Shown: positions 45,701 through 55,100 of the stretch, piece after piece
Numbering within the stretch: the first letter of the stretch is position 1
Layout of the letters: each line of letters starts with the position of its first letter
Notes under the pieces: generated by a model
What the model saw: the letters and a program-made list of their open reading frames with translations, nothing else
What the model was told of the DNA's origin: nothing
Database searches by the model: none
Assembly (NCBI RefSeq): GCF_039540975.1
Contig: NZ_BAABFL010000135.1
Coordinates: 39,148 to 103,147, forward strand
Direction of reading: 5' to 3'
Origin: Kistimonas scapharcae
Lineage (GTDB): Bacteria > Pseudomonadota > Gammaproteobacteria > Pseudomonadales > Endozoicomonadaceae
DNA length: 64,000 nucleotides
Made by a program: the position numbers and the translations under genes

Positions 45701-45838
45701 GCCAAAAACCAAGTCAATAACCGTGTGAAAGTATTATTCAGGGAACAGGGAATCCAGATAGCCCATCTTCAGCAGGATATCTTTATTCAGCCATGGTCTG
45801 TCGAACAAAGAGGAAAAAAAGACGGTGGTACAAATTGA
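42740..45838 (+). CDS. Large MscK/KefA-type mechanosensitive channel
   Basis: This 1032-residue inner-membrane channel would release ions under hypo-osmotic stress. An N-terminal signal or anchor (ends about TSANPAWG) leads into a long periplasmic coiled-coil region (about 70-400), then several membrane helices (about 435-830). The MscS-type pore and beta domain is at about 835-1025 (AASVGIGFGLQEIVGNFFSG, EKPFRVGDTVTV, DRKELIIPNKALVTGQVTNW). It resembles MscK or YjeP. The start is uncertain: ATG 42740 or ATG 42785, the latter giving a more standard signal peptide. Confidence 0.87.
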   Translation: MSDSFLLWVGVAKNVMCIDSLKSQPSRLRIFKLVLLITPILLIAATTSANPAWGTAYQQLQKTLIPGSDTAPPKDSTPIGQGDALAIVENQAELQQLIDSLQQALAGFKAPERKSDNLGLRKLSPSALQALLQQQQQNIQTLRHDIDQNERRLLMHASERIRLQQTLADIREKWHNRLTVPIRLETLPDEDQGLLLREKQLEERINLITLNARRLNLELQLARLTLAQAVQTHTALEQTLAIKGNALTNHQDPYPEASEHYLDETEQLLRDELSQTRRDLIDVRELAYELHTQIRDLGNISEAYDLLVSQRDRLLQQRNHSGSNLKHTLRLKRSLLAEQLKQPAATEPERLSVRLTQEQRLNRLDMMIPLADELQLLEQELHNLHGSLLKALEQQRMWMAVSPPLTPTEIPSLLKTFYLEGKTLLDALLSVPFRLDRLVWLSSSLLPACLLAFYLIRRSRRQVNIYQKNDVSLSVQAFLRLTGLLFLRCLPVPLWLLLTSLSLQEGPPLSLAISDILPTFAAASLGWLLICTFMEKKVQSLIGPEDAVQPMATPPVRLLAIASLAGLFIGGFTNHFFTDPFDDRILQTIMVACGCLQLLGFWLLAGLIRNPFGYDWFSPVLRIILPGLSLLLLILALTGYNLAAWTLFLHQQILLILFGLLFIAYELTLYLLYIRTRRIMLQQALHRRRETDGAIEPEDALAHSRSTILQTREQNLRILQLSFLLALIGIVAWIIEDCSDLMTPLGDIQLWPFSHMDAGLTLALGATLKALVIFAILIILTRNLPGLLRLSLPTRFIQSPSSAYALTRIVSYLIWFIGIVTMVSTLGIGWEKLQWPILAASVGIGFGLQEIVGNFFSGLIILFEKPFRVGDTVTVNEIHGTVREIRIRATVIEDFDRKELIIPNKALVTGQVTNWSLSTSILRIQLWYGVAHGSDNDLVYQLLSRAAEESTRVLKEPAPEVYFIEYNEYAEKYELRVFVNHVDDRFPAKNQVNNRVKVLFREQGIQIAHLQQDIFIQPWSVEQRGKKDGGTN

Positions 45839-46334
45839 CCCGGAAAAGAAAAAGGACCGTGCTTCCCTGCGCGATACTCCTTATCCCTGATGAGCTTCCT
45901 TACCCCACACATCCTGTGTGCCTCATCCATGGGTTCATACTAACCCCGTCAAATAAACGACAGTAATACGCAAAATGCTCAATGTGCTGTAGGAGATATC
46001 TCACGTATTCAGAGATATCAGGCCACAGAGCTGGCGACGGTTCATGTATTGTGGTGTACCTGCGCATGTCGGCACAGCATGTCAAAAGCAACAGACGCTT
46101 TTACCCTTAGGATATACTGACAGTTTTTCGTGAATCAGCAGACAAAAACCTGACAAAAACGACCACTCATTCTTCAAAAAAGGCCGGTTATCTACCTACC
46201 CATCGACGTACACCGCCAGTTCAGAAAAATAGTCATTACAAACACAGCAAACAGGGCAGCCGGAAAGGAACACCATCTGGTTAGCTGCCGGGTTCATGGA
46301 AAACCCAATAATACTAACAAACCGTGACTAACCC
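45839..46334. other. Non-coding gap before the minor-pilin operon
   Basis: This 496-bp gap has no supportable gene. It contains a perfect 6-bp hairpin CACACA-TCC-TGTGTG at 45906-45920, about 70 bp past the channel stop and without a T-run, so its terminator role is doubtful. The promoter for the pilin operon should lie in the right half, but no consensus stands out. Confidence 0.45.
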
Positions 46335-46856
46335 GTGCGCGATAACAAGAACACAAGACACCACAAGTCCAGGGGCTTCAGCCTCGTTGAGCTGATGATC
46401 ACACTGGCGGTTTTGAGCATCCTGCTGGGTATTGCTGCGCCGTCGTTTAATGATTTCCTGTTAAGTGAGCAGGTCTCCAGCACCGGTATGGAACTTGCCG
46501 GTACCGTTCAGTACGCGCGCAGTGAAGCAGTAAAACGCAATGCCGCCATTATCATCCGACCACTTGGCAATTTGCCGGGAAACTGGCGTACCGGCTGGGA
46601 GGTGGCTGTCGTTGGCGGGGATACATTGAAGCAGTATCCAGCCCCCGATGACGATGTCACAATCACGACCACTTATGACGCAAGAACAACCTCAGCTCTG
46701 ATTTACGAAGGGAATGGCACCACCCGTAACGCGACCAGCTCATTCCTGGTATCAGCCAATGACCTTTCTACCACCGGCGATCGCGCCCGATGTCTAACCC
46801 TCTCAGCAACCGGTCGCCTTACCACACAAAGAATCAACCCCGGGGAAGGATGCTGA
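46335..46856 (+). CDS. fimT: Type IV pilus minor pilin FimT/FimU (GspH-like)
   Basis: This 173-residue prepilin has a 14-residue leader, then G14/F15 cleavage in RGFSLVELMITLAVLSILLG with Glu5 of the mature protein. The GspH/FimT beta domain follows (QYARSEAVKRNAAIIIRP, GNWRTGWEV) with two C-terminal Cys. The start is GTG at 46335; no ATG lies between it and the leader. It is first of the minor-pilin operon and probably part of the pilus-tip priming complex with PilVWXE and PilY1. Confidence 0.88.
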   Translation: MRDNKNTRHHKSRGFSLVELMITLAVLSILLGIAAPSFNDFLLSEQVSSTGMELAGTVQYARSEAVKRNAAIIIRPLGNLPGNWRTGWEVAVVGGDTLKQYPAPDDDVTITTTYDARTTSALIYEGNGTTRNATSSFLVSANDLSTTGDRARCLTLSATGRLTTQRINPGEGC

Positions 46857-46860
46857 AACC

Positions 46861-47430
46861 ATGTCGATACCCTTCTGCAATACCAGCATTAACAGACACC
46901 GTGGCGTCGGCATGGTTGAAGTGCTGATCACCATCGTGATCATGACCATCGGCCTGCTGGGCATGGCGGCATTGCAGATTACGGCGGTGCGCGGTAACCA
47001 GGATGGGGTGCAGCGCTCTCATGCCACCTGGTTGGTACAGGATCTTGCGGAACGTATCCGGGGCAACACCACCGCTTACCAGGACGACATGGCCGGTACT
47101 GCCCGTTATGTCACCTCAGCCAATGCACCCGACTGCACCAACCGGCCCGCCACAGTCTGTGCTGACTACTACAACCCATTGCCATCCCCCGGTGTAAAGG
47201 TAAACGCTGTCGCCTGTACACCCGCACAAATGGCCGCCTGGGATTTATGGGAAACCAGCTGCCCACGCCCTTTTAACGGATTTGCATCCGGCAGCCCCGA
47301 CTACCTGAACAGTGGACGAGTGACCTCTGCATTGGTCAATGGCAATTACACATTAACCGTTGACTGGTTGTGCCGTAACTGCGAGAACAATGGCCAGCGT
47401 CTCAGTACCTCTTTACTGATAAGGCCCTAA
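46861..47430 (+). CDS. pilV: Type IV pilus minor pilin PilV
   Basis: This 189-residue prepilin shows cleavage after Gly15 in RHRGVGMVEVLITIVIMTIG with Glu5 at residue 20. The PilV pattern LQDLAERIR-like LVQDLAERIRGNTTAYQ follows. Several Cys residues are present in the C-terminal half. It is 4 bp after fimT and 2 bp before pilW. Confidence 0.9.
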   Translation: MSIPFCNTSINRHRGVGMVEVLITIVIMTIGLLGMAALQITAVRGNQDGVQRSHATWLVQDLAERIRGNTTAYQDDMAGTARYVTSANAPDCTNRPATVCADYYNPLPSPGVKVNAVACTPAQMAAWDLWETSCPRPFNGFASGSPDYLNSGRVTSALVNGNYTLTVDWLCRNCENNGQRLSTSLLIRP

Positions 47431-47432
47431 TT

Positions 47433-48239
47433 ATGCAGACAACAGCCCCCACACAAAAAAAATCATTTCATCGCCAGCAGGGACTGTCTGTGGTTGAACT
47501 GTTGATTGCCAGTACGCTCAGCCTACTGTTGTTATTGGGTGTCAGCCAGATTGTGATATCGAACAAGGAAACGTTCGGGGTTAACGAGTCCCTGGGTTAT
47601 ATCATGGAAAACGGCCGGTTCAGCCTGGGCTTCATCGCCAACAGTATTCGCATGGCGGGTCATACAGAGAGCGATGTTAACGCGCCACGTCACTTCCCGG
47701 CACCTGACTGCAATATTCCAACAACATCTGATGCAGCCTGCAACGCAGCCGGCACGGGTAATGCGGCAGACCGTCTGGCGGTACAGTACTGGCCGGTGAC
47801 CGGCACCTCCGGCACAGCGACAGACTGCACAGGCAACGATGTGACCAATCAGCAAATCACCGAAGTCTTTACGATTGAACCAGCCGATGCGGCGAATGGT
47901 AATCCATACCCCTCCCTGGCCTGCCGCGCTTACAGCCATACAAACAGTGCATGGACCGGCACCACACAGCGCCTGGTAGACGGCATTGATAACCTGCAAC
48001 TGCTCTACGGTGTGGATACGAACAACAACGGCAGTATCAACCAGTACGTTTCCGCTGACCGGGTAAATACCAATGCCTGGGATAATGTTCGTGCTGTGCG
48101 TATCGCGTTACTGGCCAGCGCCATGGCCAGTACAGATAACCCGCAACAACAATTCCTTCTGCTGGATGCGCCAACGATCACCACCAACGACGGCATTACA
48201 CGGCAGTTGTTTACAACTACCGTAACGGTCAAGAACTGA
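47433..48239 (+). CDS. pilW: Type IV pilus minor pilin PilW
   Basis: This 268-residue prepilin is cleaved after Gly17 in QQGLSVVELLIASTLSLLLL, with Glu5 at residue 22. The PilW block ENGRFSLGFIANSIRMAGHT and the central VDGIDNLQLLYGVDTNNNGS identify it. The C-terminal segment VRAVRIALLASAMA fits PilW. It lies in the operon between pilV and pilX. Confidence 0.92.
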   Translation: MQTTAPTQKKSFHRQQGLSVVELLIASTLSLLLLLGVSQIVISNKETFGVNESLGYIMENGRFSLGFIANSIRMAGHTESDVNAPRHFPAPDCNIPTTSDAACNAAGTGNAADRLAVQYWPVTGTSGTATDCTGNDVTNQQITEVFTIEPADAANGNPYPSLACRAYSHTNSAWTGTTQRLVDGIDNLQLLYGVDTNNNGSINQYVSADRVNTNAWDNVRAVRIALLASAMASTDNPQQQFLLLDAPTITTNDGITRQLFTTTVTVKN

Positions 48240-48244
48240 ACATC

Positions 48245-48754
48245 ATGAAACACAAACAAGACCGGAAAAGACTCAAAACCACGACGCTCAACATGCAGCA
48301 GGGTATCGCCATGCTGAGCGCACTGATATTCCTCACCATCCTCACGATTGCCGGCATCACGGCGGCTCGGATGGCCACACTGGAAGAACGAATGGCCAGC
48401 AATGCCCAGTTCCAGGGCCAGGCCTTTCAGGTGACCCTGAGCGAACTGGAAACCCAGGTGGATGAAGTCAACAGTGGCAACCGGGAACTGGAAATGAACA
48501 GTGCCCGGGCAACCTGCAATGCGGTTATGCCGACAGCTGTCGCCTTTGCGGGTGCTAATCCCAATTCATCCCTGCGCTACATGGGTGAACGGCCGGTTGA
48601 AAACGCCAGCCTGAAAGATTTTTCCTATTACCTGTTTGAACTGAATTCCAATACAAGCATGAACAGTGGTGCTACCTCGAACCAGTCCATGGGGACCCGG
48701 TTCATGGCTGGCAATTTCTTCTTTGATGTGGTGAATGCACCGGATTGCACCTGA
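48245..48754 (+). CDS. pilX: Type IV pilus minor pilin PilX
   Basis: This 169-residue prepilin-like protein is probably cleaved after Gly20 in MQQGIAMLSALIFLTILTIA. The mature residue 5 is Ser, not Glu, as is usual for PilX. The pattern RMATLEERMASNAQFQGQAF is typical of PilX. It follows pilW by 5 bp and is 19 bp before a small exported protein. Confidence 0.88.
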   Translation: MKHKQDRKRLKTTTLNMQQGIAMLSALIFLTILTIAGITAARMATLEERMASNAQFQGQAFQVTLSELETQVDEVNSGNRELEMNSARATCNAVMPTAVAFAGANPNSSLRYMGERPVENASLKDFSYYLFELNSNTSMNSGATSNQSMGTRFMAGNFFFDVVNAPDCT

Positions 48755-48773
48755 CCGGGAATAAGGCATAACA

Positions 48774-49136
48774 ATGATAAAACACTATCTGAACCGGTTA
48801 CTGGGGATTTGGCTTCTCGCCACTGCCGTAATTGCAAACAGTGCTGTGGCAGAGACTGTGGATCTGTCACCTTACGACACCTATGAAGAAGCAACAATCT
48901 ACCTCTCCTGGTATGACGAGAAGCGCGCTGAAGGCAGCCTTTTAGTATTGCCCTGCAAGAGCTGCTCTTCCAAACGCTTTTCTGTGGATGATTCCATAGA
49001 CATTTATCAGGGAAATCGACTGATTTCTTTCGCGACACTAACCCCCAATCGCGCCTACATCTCCAACCTGACTATTGACCGGAAATCACAGTCGCTGCTG
49101 ACGATCCGTCTGCCGTTGCAGGATGAACTGCCATGA
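48774..49136 (+). CDS. Small exported protein between pilX and pilY1, unrecognised
   Basis: This 120-residue protein has an N-terminal signal peptide (about residues 1-26, ends SAVA) and a short periplasmic domain with predicted beta strands. It contains one CKSC motif, able to form a disulfide or bind metal. I do not recognise the family. In Pseudomonas aeruginosa a small exported protein, PilY2, lies next to pilY1 but downstream; this may be a positional analogue. Its stop overlaps the pilY1 start (ATGA), so the two are probably translated together. Confidence 0.7.
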   Translation: MIKHYLNRLLGIWLLATAVIANSAVAETVDLSPYDTYEEATIYLSWYDEKRAEGSLLVLPCKSCSSKRFSVDDSIDIYQGNRLISFATLTPNRAYISNLTIDRKSQSLLTIRLPLQDELP

Positions 49137-52100
49137 TGATCAAAACCATGTATAAGAAACTGGCCTACGCATTCGGCGCTTTTATTTACATGACGGCTTC
49201 ACTGCAGGGCGTTCAGGCAGATGACACGGAAGTTTATGTGGGTCAGAAGCTGGTTGCCGGCTCTGTGATCCGACCGAACGTACTGTTCATCATCGACACG
49301 TCGGGTTCAATGGATACGAGGGTCGACGGGAATTATTGTACAAAAGCGGATTACGACTTTAATTCCAATGCCTGCTCACGAGTAACAACTAAGACTTGTA
49401 TTAGGTGGCGCAATGGTCGATGCAGGGAATATGCCTATGAGTACAGTTATGTCAAAACCCGGATCCAGGTTGTGCGGGAAGTCACCCAAAACCTGCTAGA
49501 TGATCTGATAGCCTCAAACAAACCTGTCAATGTCGGCTTGATGCGTTTTGATAGCAACTCAGATGGAGGTTTTATTGATGTAGCCATCGACAAGATCGAG
49601 GACACCAAGTCATCAATTAAAAACACTTTAGATAGCTATTATGCTCAAGGAGGAACCCCACTATCCATGTCTCTCTATGAAGCTGCCAGATACTACATGG
49701 GGCAAGATATTGAATATGGAAGTGATGCCAGTGGATGCTATATCGATTATTCAGGTTACGTCCGTTGCACTAATCGTGAGACAGATGCCAGCGCTCTTTT
49801 AACACCTACAAAGTATAAATCCCCTATCAATCATTCTTGTCAAAGTAATAATGTAATCCTGTTGACTGATGGAGTGCCCTACAATGATTATGGAGCCAAT
49901 AAGACAATAAGAAACTGGGCAGCAAACAATACAAATAAAAAGACCTGTGGAGATACTAACAACTACGACGATAATAATGACAGTGGCGACTGCCTAGATG
50001 AACTAGCTGAGTTTCTTTTCTCAACCGATGGAGACATCATTGATAAGCTTGATAGCAATGATGATGGAAACACTGATGAAATCCTATTTACTAAAAACGA
50101 CTCAGTTAAGACCTACACCGTCGGTTTTGCCACAGATCAGCAACTGTTAAGAGAAACGGCGCTGAGCGGCACAGGCGATGCCAAGAATTACTTTACCACC
50201 AATAACACCTCAGGTCTGGTCTCCGCTCTTCAGGAAATCATCCAGGATATTCTGTCTCAGGATGCCAACTTCGCCGCACCTGGCGTCGCCGTCAACGCCT
50301 ACAACAAATTGACGCACAAAAACGAACTGTATTATTCCATGTTCAAGCCGGAAACCGGTGCAGCCTGGACCGGTAACCTCAAACGATACGCCCTTGAAGA
50401 AATCTGTCATGACAGTAATGACAACACGGTCGACTGTAACAGCGACACCGTCAGCGGTAGTGAAACCTTGATTGTGGACAGTTCTGGCCAACCAGCGACG
50501 GATATGGATCCTTCCAGTGAAACGGCAGGCTTCTTTAAAAAGGATGCCCGCAGTTGGTGGTCGACCGTTGACGATGGCGGCAATGTTGCACTCGGCGGCG
50601 CTGCCGAACAGATTACCCCTGCCAACCGGACACTGCTGACCTATACAGCTACACCGCCAGGCCCGCGCGCCAATGCACTGAGCGACAAGAAATCCCTGAG
50701 TCCACTCAGTACCGCTACCGTGAACAACACCCTGCTCGGTATTGGTATAGAACCCAGCGATAGTAGCTACACACTCAATGAAACGACACTGGTTGCGTTT
50801 GCTGAAGGTCGGCAAGTGACCGTACAAAAAAGTGGTGAAGCAGACAAATCCACTCAGATGGTCATGGCTGATGTACTGCACAGTCAGCCTCTCGTCATTC
50901 CCTACCGGGTAGAGGAAACCCAGGATGGCGATATTCTGAAAGACAGCGAGGGGAACCCCATCACCGGCAGCGATGGACTGGCTATTCGGGATGTCAATGT
51001 CACCCAGGCCGATTACCTGTTTTACGGCGACAACATGGGCTTCCTCCGCGCCGTCAACACACAGACCGGTGCAGAGAAGTTTGCCTTTATGCCCGGCGAG
51101 CTGCTGCCCAATATCAAGCACTATTTCAAGAACCTCCAGGGTAGCGAGGAAAAGCGCTACGGTATTGATGGCCCCATCAACGCCTGGGTTCAATACACCT
51201 ACCAGGAAGATGCTGCGGGTGACCTGATTGATACTGTCGGTATCCGTCGCAGCATCACGGGTACGGTTGAAGCCGGCAGCAACGGTATTCCCGATCTGCA
51301 GACAGCAACCCGCGTGATCCTTTACTTCGGTATGCGTCGGGGTGGCCACAATTACTACGCCATGGATGTGACGGATATCGACCAGCCCAAACTGCTGTGG
51401 GCAATTCGTGGCCTGACAGTGGACAAAAAGGGTAACCGCCTGGATCGTTACGGACGTTCTCTGGATGCCAGCAACCGCGTAATCAACTATGCGAACGGTG
51501 ACCTCGCCGCCAGCGCAATCACCTCTACGCCGCTTGCGCCCGACAGTGGTTTTGAAAAACTCGGCCAGAGCTGGTCACGGCCAGTACTGGCCAAGGTGCC
51601 CGTTGGCAAGGATGCAGATGGCAAACCGGTCAACAAGCAGGCACTGATCTTCACCGCTGGCTATGATCCGAACCAAGATAACGACGATGACAATCTGCCC
51701 GTCAGCGATCATCTAGGCAACGCTATCTATGTAGTGGATGCGGAGACCGGCCAACTGATCTGGTCTGCCGGTGGCCCTAATACATCGCACTACACCAGCC
51801 GTTTTAATGATCTCGACGGTGATAACAGTAATGATCTGGATACCAATGGGGATAACTATAACGACAGCCTGAACCTGAAGATTGCAGACATGACCAACGG
51901 CATGCCCGGTGACGTCGTCGCTGTGGATGTGGACGGTGATGGCGTCATTAATACCCTGTTTGCCGCTGATACCCGCGCCCAGGTCTTCCGGATTGATTTT
52001 AATCGCAACAAAGACACCACCGCACAAAACTGCGTGACCAACTGCCTGGCAAGTTATGCCAGCGGCGGTCGCATTGCCAGCCTCGGTGGCAGCGATGCAG

Positions 52101-55100
52101 CCAGCAACCGTCGTTTTTACGGCACACCGGATGTGAGTATCTACAGTGAACGGGGCGAAGAGCCTTTCTATGCCGTCGCCCTCGGCAGTGGCTGGCGAGC
52201 TCATCCGCTGAACACCGATACCCGTGACCGCTTCTACGTGTTCAAGGATTACAACGTACTGACGACACCCACCAGCTACACCTACGCCAGCAGTGGTACC
52301 AGTGTGATCACTGAATCACATTTGGCGGATATCACCGGAACAACACTGTCCGATGCCGAATGGGCAGAACTGAACCGGGAGCTCGAATGTATCCAGCATG
52401 GTGAAACGGCTGGCCGTAACTGCAGCGGTTTCACCCAGGCGGATGGCAGTGTGGCAGATTATGCCAACGACAATATTGATGCGCTCGTCAACGCATCTAA
52501 AAAAGCACAGGAAGTCCTGGATGCCTACCGCGATGCCTGGGGCGTGACCGTCTTGATGGATCAACGACTGGCACTTCAGGAACAGCTTGATGCTCTCCAG
52601 AAAACTCTGGACACACAGGCAGAACAGCTCGCCTATAACCAGTCTGTGTTTGACGATATCGCCAGTCAGGCACAGCTTCAGGAGCAAGTTGTCGCTGTTC
52701 AGGATATATTTGAAGACTACAGTTTATTATCTACTGAAATAGAAACGGTGATTGAGCCTACTTATCAGGCTGCGGAAACCAACTACAACAATGCACAACA
52801 AGCAGTAGCTGACTATGAACAGGTAGTCATCGAGAAAGAGCAGCAGTTGAAGAATACACAATCAGCGGTTGCAGCAAAGAAAGAGATTGATCGCCTAGAA
52901 CCTACTATCGATGAAATTAAAGCTGATCTGACAATTCTAGAGCCATACCTTCAACCATCCGAACAAGCTCAGTATGAAACCAAACTTCAAGAGTTGTTTT
53001 GGAACTTGTATGCCCAACAATATTATTATTACTGGGAATACAATGATGCTGGTTCGAATGTAACCGCTGAAGAGCTGGAACAGCGTAAAAACCTTTATCA
53101 TTCGTATCTTGAAACTTCGGGTTACATTGCTCTTGAGCCCTTTCTCAACAAGAGTACACCTGCCAATACTGCTGTATTAACTATGAAGATTGGCTCTCGC
53201 AATCAGTGGCATAATCTCTTTTATTTATCCACCTCGCAAGGCTCCCCTAGTTACGCAGATATTAGTGTCAAAACTGACCAATTAGTGGCAGACAAAACAT
53301 CATATGACCAAGCTCAACAGACACTGATTGATCTAAATATCACTTATGATGACGTAGAAACGGTACATGCTACAGCAACTCAAGAATACACAGCTGCATC
53401 GAATCAGCTATCTGATTTGCAAAACACTCAAAGTGAAAAACTTGCGGAAAAAGATGAGGCTCTTAGCAATTACAACAATGCATTACAAGAGAAAGCTGAC
53501 TATGAAAGCGCCATCAATGATCCCGACGGTCTACTAACCCAATACGCTCGCTTGGAAGCCTTTCAGACTGAACTCGCGCAAAGCTGGACGGCGATCACAG
53601 AAAAACAGGCCGCCATCAATGAAGCCCGCCTGAATGGCGACGATACCTCTGCGCTTGAGGCTGAACTGGCCACACTGGAAGCTTCCTACTACGGCATCCC
53701 CGACGATCTTGATACCCCGGATGTGGATGAAAGTACCACCGGACAGGTTGCTCAACGCGATGCATTGAATGACCTGACCAGTGAAATTAAAACACTGGAA
53801 CAGGAAATCGCAGACCTGAAAGCAGCCGGTCAAGACAGCAGTGCCAAGGAAATCGCACTGCTGGAGAAACAGGCGGAATGGCAAACCAGTGTATTGGCAC
53901 TCAATACAGTCACTGCAGGCACTTTAGCTGATGCAATTGCCGCTGATGAAGATAGTCCGTTTCAGAGTCTCAATGATTCGGTTGCTGAGTTGGAAAGCAC
54001 CATTAACAATCTGAAGACTGAGCTTGATGCCATGCAGCAGCAAAAGCTGGCGATCCAGTCGGAGCAGTCGGCGCTTGAACAGGCGATTACCTGGCAGGCA
54101 GAGGAAGCCAGCCCAGACTCAGTCTTGGAAACTTATCTCGACGCAAACGCCCTCAGCCAACTGAAAGCCGCCGACCCAAACAACAACCTGACGATGGCAG
54201 AAGCTCTCGCGTTTCTGGATGCCCTGAATGGCGGTAGCAGCAATGATCCTGATCTGGACTGGGTCTATAGCGCAGCCACCAGCCAACAAACCGATATTTT
54301 GACGGCATTGCTCGGCGGTCTTTTCACTGAAGCTACCAGTCATGGTGATGCAGACGGCAATGGCACACTTTCACTGGCAGAAGCCCTTTCGTATATCAGC
54401 AACAAACTGGCCCTGGATCCTGATAACAGCAGTCTGCAGTCTGTCTATGACACCTTATACGGTGTCGACCAGGGACGTCTGGCTCTGACTGCACTGAATG
54501 ACGCGGCCCAAACCTCTGCCGCCCTGCAAGCCGCCTTTTTACTGGAACATGATCCCGGCGACAACGGGATACTCGAAGCCTCAGATATTCTGACAGCTGA
54601 TCAGCTGGCAGCGGCACTGGCGGCCGATGAAAACGGTGTACTGACGGTCGAAGAAGCGTTTGCCTGGCTGGTCGATGAAGCGGAAAAGACAGCAGCCATT
54701 CGAACTGCGGCTTTACAGCAGCGCCTTGACGCGTTGATCCTGGCACTGGAACCCGGCGATACCTATACCCTGACGTCGGATTACTTCAACAACAAGGATG
54801 GCTGGTATCTCTCACTGGGAGCAACTGAAAAGGTGCTGTCTAACTCAGTTACCATCAATGGCGCGGTCTTTTTCAATACCTACAATACCACGACAAACAG
54901 CACGGTGATGAGTTGCGGACCGGATGTGGGTCAGGCCAACGCTTATGCACTGAACCTGCTGGACGGCACCGCCGTTTATCAGGATGAAGATGGCAACCCG
55001 ATCCGCTCCGTGGCACTGCTGCGCGGCGGTATCGCACCTGCGCCGGTTATCACCATCAACAACAACGGCGTGAACCTCACGATCGGTACCGAAGGTAACC

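Noticed and set aside
45900..46091. 63-codon minus-strand frame before the pilin operon
   Set aside because: No ribosome site, no signal peptide or motif and no neighbour in the same direction.
50210..51349. 379-codon minus-strand frame within pilY1
   Set aside because: Fully antisense to the conserved PilY1 domains, and its translation has no family features.
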